Under the pieces are notes generated by a model. It was not told the DNA's origin and made no database searches. It worked only from the letters and a program-made list of their open reading frames with translations. This document shows, piece by piece, positions 5,476 through 8,443 of a stretch of 8,443 nucleotides of DNA (positions are counted from its first letter, which is position 1; every line of letters starts with the position of its first letter). The position numbers were made by a program, and so were the translations under genes. This DNA comes from Clostridiales bacterium (lineage in GTDB: Bacteria; Bacillota; Clostridia; Saccharofermentanales; UBA5734): positions 1 to 8,443 of the forward strand of contig DOFA01000033.1 of assembly GCA_003532195.1 (NCBI GenBank), given 5' to 3'.

Positions 5476-7377
5476 ATGGGCATAAGAATTGATGTGGCAT
5501 CGCAGCATCCGACAATCGAATTTGCCGCCAGGGAACTGGCGCGTTACCGCAGCCTCATGACCGGCGAACCGGCGGACCAGCCCGGCAAGAATGTTCTGCG
5601 GATCGGGCTCTTCGCCGATCTTCTGCCGGAAAAACTGACGCCGGAAAGCGCTCTGGACGACGTCATCCATATCGATGTCCGCCGCGGCGCCGGAATTGTC
5701 GCCGGAGCCAATCCGCGCAGCTGCCTGCTCGCCGTTTACCGGTTGCTGCAGGAAGCCGGCTGCCGTTTTCTGCGGCCAGGCCCGGACGGCGAGCTGATCC
5801 CTGCGATCACCTGGTCTGAACTGACCGTCCATGTCGAGGAATCGCCTTCCAGCCGGCATCGCGGCATCTGCATCGAAGGCGCCGTTTCCCGGGAGATATT
5901 CCTGGGCATCATCGACTGGCTGCCCAAGAACGGCATGAACGCCTACTTTATCCAATTCCGCGAGGGATTTACTTTCTTTGACCGCTGGTACAGCCATGCG
6001 GGCAATCCCTCTGTCCCTTCGGAAGCTAAAAGTCTTGATGAAATCCGGGCGATCATCGCTGAAGGTTTGGCCGCCATACAGCTGCGCGGTCTGGTCTACC
6101 ATGCCGTCGGACATGGCTGGACCTGTGAGCCGTTTGGCATTCCCGGCCTAGGCTGGGAGAAGGTGCCGGAAGTACCTGCCGGAGCATCCCGCTATTTTGC
6201 CGAGTTAAACGGCCGGCGCGAATTATTTGACGGCGTTCCCCTGAACACCAACCTCTGTTACGGCAATCCGGAAGTCCGCGACCTGATCGTCAATTCGATT
6301 GTCGAATATGCCGGCGATCATCCGGAGGTGGACCTGATTCACTTCTGGCTGGCCGACGGGTCCAATAACCATTGCGAATGCCCGCTTTGCCGCGACACCC
6401 GGCCGGCGGATTTCTACGTCGCCATGCTCAATCAGCTGGATGAGCAGCTGACCGCCCGCCGCCTGCCGCACAAGATCGTCTTCCTGATCTATGTCGACCT
6501 GCTTTGGGCGCCGGAGAAAGAGAAGCTGCAGCACCCGGAACGCTTTGTCCTGATGTTCGCGCCGATCACCCGGACTTACTCCCAGCCGTTTACGCCGGAC
6601 GAAAACCGGACGCATGTGCCGCCCTATGAACGCAACCGGCTCACCTTCCCCAAATCCGCCGGCGAAAACCTGGCTTTTCTCCAGCCCTGGCAGGAGCTGT
6701 CCGGCGGACAGCGCGGTGACAGTTTCGATTTCGACTACCACCTGATGTGGGATCATTACCGCGATCCCGCTCACGAAGAACTGGCGGCCGTGCTGCACGC
6801 CGACTTGCATAATCTGCCGGCGCTGGGCCTCAAAGGCCTGGTCAGCTGCCAGGTGCAGCGGGTTTTCTTCCCCAGCCCGCTGATCATGGCGGTTCTGGCG
6901 CGGACCCTCTGGGACCGGCAGGCGAAACTGGATGACATCGCCAAGGATGTCTATTTTGCAGCCTTTGGCCCGGACGGATGGGCCGTTCGAAATTGCCTGC
7001 GCCGGATGTCCGAGTTGTTCCATCCGGCCTGGCTGCGCCGGGAAGAACCGCTGGTCAATCCGCAGCAGGCGGCGCGCCTGGCTAAGATCGCCGAGTTGTT
7101 CAGCACCTGCAAGCCGCTGATCCGGGCCAACCTCCAGACATCGGATCTCTGCCGGCGGAAATCCTGGGAACTCCTGGCGCTGTTCGGAGAATATGCTGTC
7201 AAGCTGGCGGCGTATTGCCTGGCGCTGGCCAGCGGCAAATCAGCCGGCGCAGCCTCCCTGCTGACTGAACTGGTAAACTGGGCTTATGCCCATGAGCCGG
7301 AGTTGGCTTACGTTTTTGATCCCTGCATCCTGGCCGGCACTCTGGGCAATCTGCAAAAAGACCCGGCCCAGGAATAG
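5476..7377 (+). CDS. DUF4838 domain protein, alpha-glucuronidase/GH20-like fold
   Basis: A 633-aa protein. Residues 1-120 resemble the N-terminal alpha/beta domain that precedes the catalytic barrel in GH67 and GH20 enzymes (AARELARYRSLMTG, then ANPRSCLLAVYRLLQEAGCRFLRPG at 78-102). The central part (about 125-390) is DUF4838-like, with RHRGICIEG (127-135) opening the barrel, LIHFWLADGSNN (287-298) and a C-x-C-x-x-C cluster at C300, C302 and C305. The C-terminal part (about 470-630) is helical. No signal peptide or membrane segment is visible, so it probably acts in the cytoplasm on imported glycosides or uronic-acid oligomers. The activity of the family is not established, so no substrate is assigned. 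GGGAGG (5465-5470) 5 nt before the ATG sets the start. No transporter or other sugar gene lies beside it in the window. Confidence 0.85.
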   Translation: MGIRIDVASQHPTIEFAARELARYRSLMTGEPADQPGKNVLRIGLFADLLPEKLTPESALDDVIHIDVRRGAGIVAGANPRSCLLAVYRLLQEAGCRFLRPGPDGELIPAITWSELTVHVEESPSSRHRGICIEGAVSREIFLGIIDWLPKNGMNAYFIQFREGFTFFDRWYSHAGNPSVPSEAKSLDEIRAIIAEGLAAIQLRGLVYHAVGHGWTCEPFGIPGLGWEKVPEVPAGASRYFAELNGRRELFDGVPLNTNLCYGNPEVRDLIVNSIVEYAGDHPEVDLIHFWLADGSNNHCECPLCRDTRPADFYVAMLNQLDEQLTARRLPHKIVFLIYVDLLWAPEKEKLQHPERFVLMFAPITRTYSQPFTPDENRTHVPPYERNRLTFPKSAGENLAFLQPWQELSGGQRGDSFDFDYHLMWDHYRDPAHEELAAVLHADLHNLPALGLKGLVSCQVQRVFFPSPLIMAVLARTLWDRQAKLDDIAKDVYFAAFGPDGWAVRNCLRRMSELFHPAWLRREEPLVNPQQAARLAKIAELFSTCKPLIRANLQTSDLCRRKSWELLALFGEYAVKLAAYCLALASGKSAGAASLLTELVNWAYAHEPELAYVFDPCILAGTLGNLQKDPAQE

Positions 7378-7387
7378 ATCCGGTCCG

Positions 7388-7411
7388 GCCGGCGAAAATC
7401 CGGCAAGCCGG
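7388..7411. terminator. Weak candidate terminator between convergent genes
   Basis: Two alternative GC-rich stems fit here: GCCGG (7388-7392) with CCGGC (7400-7404), and CCGGC (7400-7404) with GCCGG (7407-7411). Read on the minus strand, the hairpin just after the radical SAM stop is followed by ATTTT, a short U-run. On the plus strand no U-run follows. Only 34 nt separate the two convergent stop codons, so this is the only place for a terminator. Confidence 0.3.
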
Positions 7412-8443
7412 TTACGGCTCCAGCAATCGGCGCACCTCAGCTTCCTGTTCGAACAGTTGGCAGCCGCCGGTATGTTCGCCTAGCAGCAGGCCCTCCTGGT
7501 CCAGGCGCCGGAACAGGGGCGAATCTAAAGCCTCCAGCAAACTGTGGTCCCTCAGGCTAAGGTCGGAAAAAGGCGAAAAGGGGCAAGGTTCCGCGCCGCC
7601 GGCAGCATTGATATGGAAGAAGCCGCGGCCGGCCGCCAGACAACCGCCGGTCTGTTTTTCATCTCCGGGGAAGGAAATCAGGATCATTTCCGGGAATGAC
7701 CGGCGCAGCATGTTCAGGCGCTGCTCCATTTCCTGCCGCTCCCGGTCGCCGGGGGCCAGATCGCGAGTTTCCGGCGTAACCGGCACATACTCAATGAAAA
7801 ACAAGATTCTACAGCCCTGCTGAAAGAGAGTCCTGGCGAAATTCTCATTCAGGACAGCCGGCAGGTTTTCCGTCGTCACTGTGATCGAAGTGCCCAGGAG
7901 TACATTTTTCTGCCGTAGCCGGTCTATGGCTGCCAGAACGGTCCGGTAAGCGCCGGCGCCGCGTCGGAAATCGGTCGCTTCTTCCGGGCCTTCGAGGCTG
8001 ATTACCGGCAGCAGGTTGCGGTGGCGGCTGAAAAACCGGGCATATTCCGCGTCGATCAGCGTGCCGTTGGTAAAGACCGGAAATAAAATGCCGGGAATGC
8101 CCGCGGCCTGGTCGAGGATCGGACGGCAGAGCAGCGGTTCGCCGCCGGCCAGCAAGATGAAGGCGACGCCTAATTCCTTTGCCTCGGCGAAGATCTCCCG
8201 CCAGCGTTCAACCGGCAAGCCGGTTTCTGCCGGTTCGCGGCCGCAGGACTGGTTGGCCCGGGCATAGCAGCCGCGGCAGAAAAGGTTGCACTGGCTGGCA
8301 ATGCTGGCAATCAGGAACGGCGGTATGTGCCGGCCTTTTTGTTCGCTGTCGGCGCGTAGGCGGGCAGCCCGGCACTGTACCCAGGCAAACCTGGCCAAAA
8401 AAGCCAGCTCGCGCGGATTCTGCCAGGAAGTCCGAACCGCATC
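7412..8443 (-). CDS. Radical SAM protein with C-terminal twitch/SPASM-like cysteines (5'-truncated by window edge)
   Basis: The frame stays open to the right edge, and the residues before the TTG at 8398 (NPRELAFLARFAWVQ) look like genuine family sequence, so the start is probably outside the window. Counting from that TTG, C-x3-C-x2-C at C37, C41 and C44 (CNLFCRGC) holds the [4Fe-4S] cluster that cleaves S-adenosylmethionine. GGEP at 85-88 and the ISLEG strand at 133-137 complete the partial barrel. C253, C272 and C313 are in the C-terminal region, in GGC and EPCPFS contexts, and suggest a second Fe-S cluster as in twitch or SPASM domains. Such proteins commonly modify peptides, cofactors or enzymes. 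No precursor peptide or target enzyme is visible in the window. It is convergent with the DUF4838 gene. Family certain, reaction unknown. Confidence 0.9.
   Translation of the reverse strand, partial: DAVRTSWQNPRELAFLARFAWVQCRAARLRADSEQKGRHIPPFLIASIASQCNLFCRGCYARANQSCGREPAETGLPVERWREIFAEAKELGVAFILLAGGEPLLCRPILDQAAGIPGILFPVFTNGTLIDAEYARFFSRHRNLLPVISLEGPEEATDFRRGAGAYRTVLAAIDRLRQKNVLLGTSITVTTENLPAVLNENFARTLFQQGCRILFFIEYVPVTPETRDLAPGDRERQEMEQRLNMLRRSFPEMILISFPGDEKQTGGCLAAGRGFFHINAAGGAEPCPFSPFSDLSLRDHSLLEALDSPLFRRLDQEGLLLGEHTGGCQLFEQEAEVRRLLEP

Noticed and set aside
5446..6114. A 222-codon open frame on the minus strand
   Set aside because: Overlaps the 5' part of the DUF4838 gene in antisense and shows no domain; the plus-strand gene has a good ribosome binding site and family motifs.
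6223..7023. A 266-codon open frame on the minus strand
   Set aside because: Antisense to the DUF4838 gene, composition typical of a shadow frame, no motifs.

Overview
The window comes from a bacterial chromosome of moderately high GC with dense genes, strong Shine-Dalgarno sequences and metabolism that looks anaerobic: an acyl-CoA synthetase with a cupin regulator, a DUF4838 glycoside-hydrolase-like protein and a radical SAM protein. This suggests an anaerobic, carbohydrate- or acid-using bacterium such as a Clostridia-type Bacillota, a Lentisphaerota/Victivallales member or a relative. Nothing in the window fixes the phylum.

Layout, left to right. (1) The C-terminal part of a PQQ-type beta-propeller protein, plus strand, cut by the left edge. 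(2) A visibly AT-rich module of about 1.4 kb (roughly 1180-2576) carrying one minus-strand gene, a RloA/AAA15-like ATPase. It has a near-consensus promoter buried in a tandem palindromic operator, and perfect 11-bp inverted repeats lie at its two margins; it looks like a horizontally acquired, possibly defence-related cassette. (3) A minus-strand two-gene operon: an HTH-cupin regulator followed, with a 7-nt overlap, by a medium-chain-type acyl-CoA synthetase. (4) A plus-strand RelB/DinJ-type antitoxin followed at once by a short, previously easily missed remnant of its RelE/ParE toxin (44 codons, internal part only). (5) A plus-strand 633-aa DUF4838 protein without a signal peptide, whose upstream region is the toxin remnant. 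(6) A minus-strand radical SAM protein with extra C-terminal cysteines, cut by the right edge.

The genes do not form one pathway. The regulator and synthetase are a clear functional pair, probably sensing and activating a carboxylic acid. The antitoxin and toxin remnant are a decayed type II addiction module. The ATPase cassette and decayed addiction module, on either side of the synthetase operon, mark this as a region that has received foreign DNA. The most interesting signals are the repeat-bounded ATPase module with its unusual operator and the fossil toxin. No RNA genes, CRISPR arrays or recognisable transposase genes were seen.
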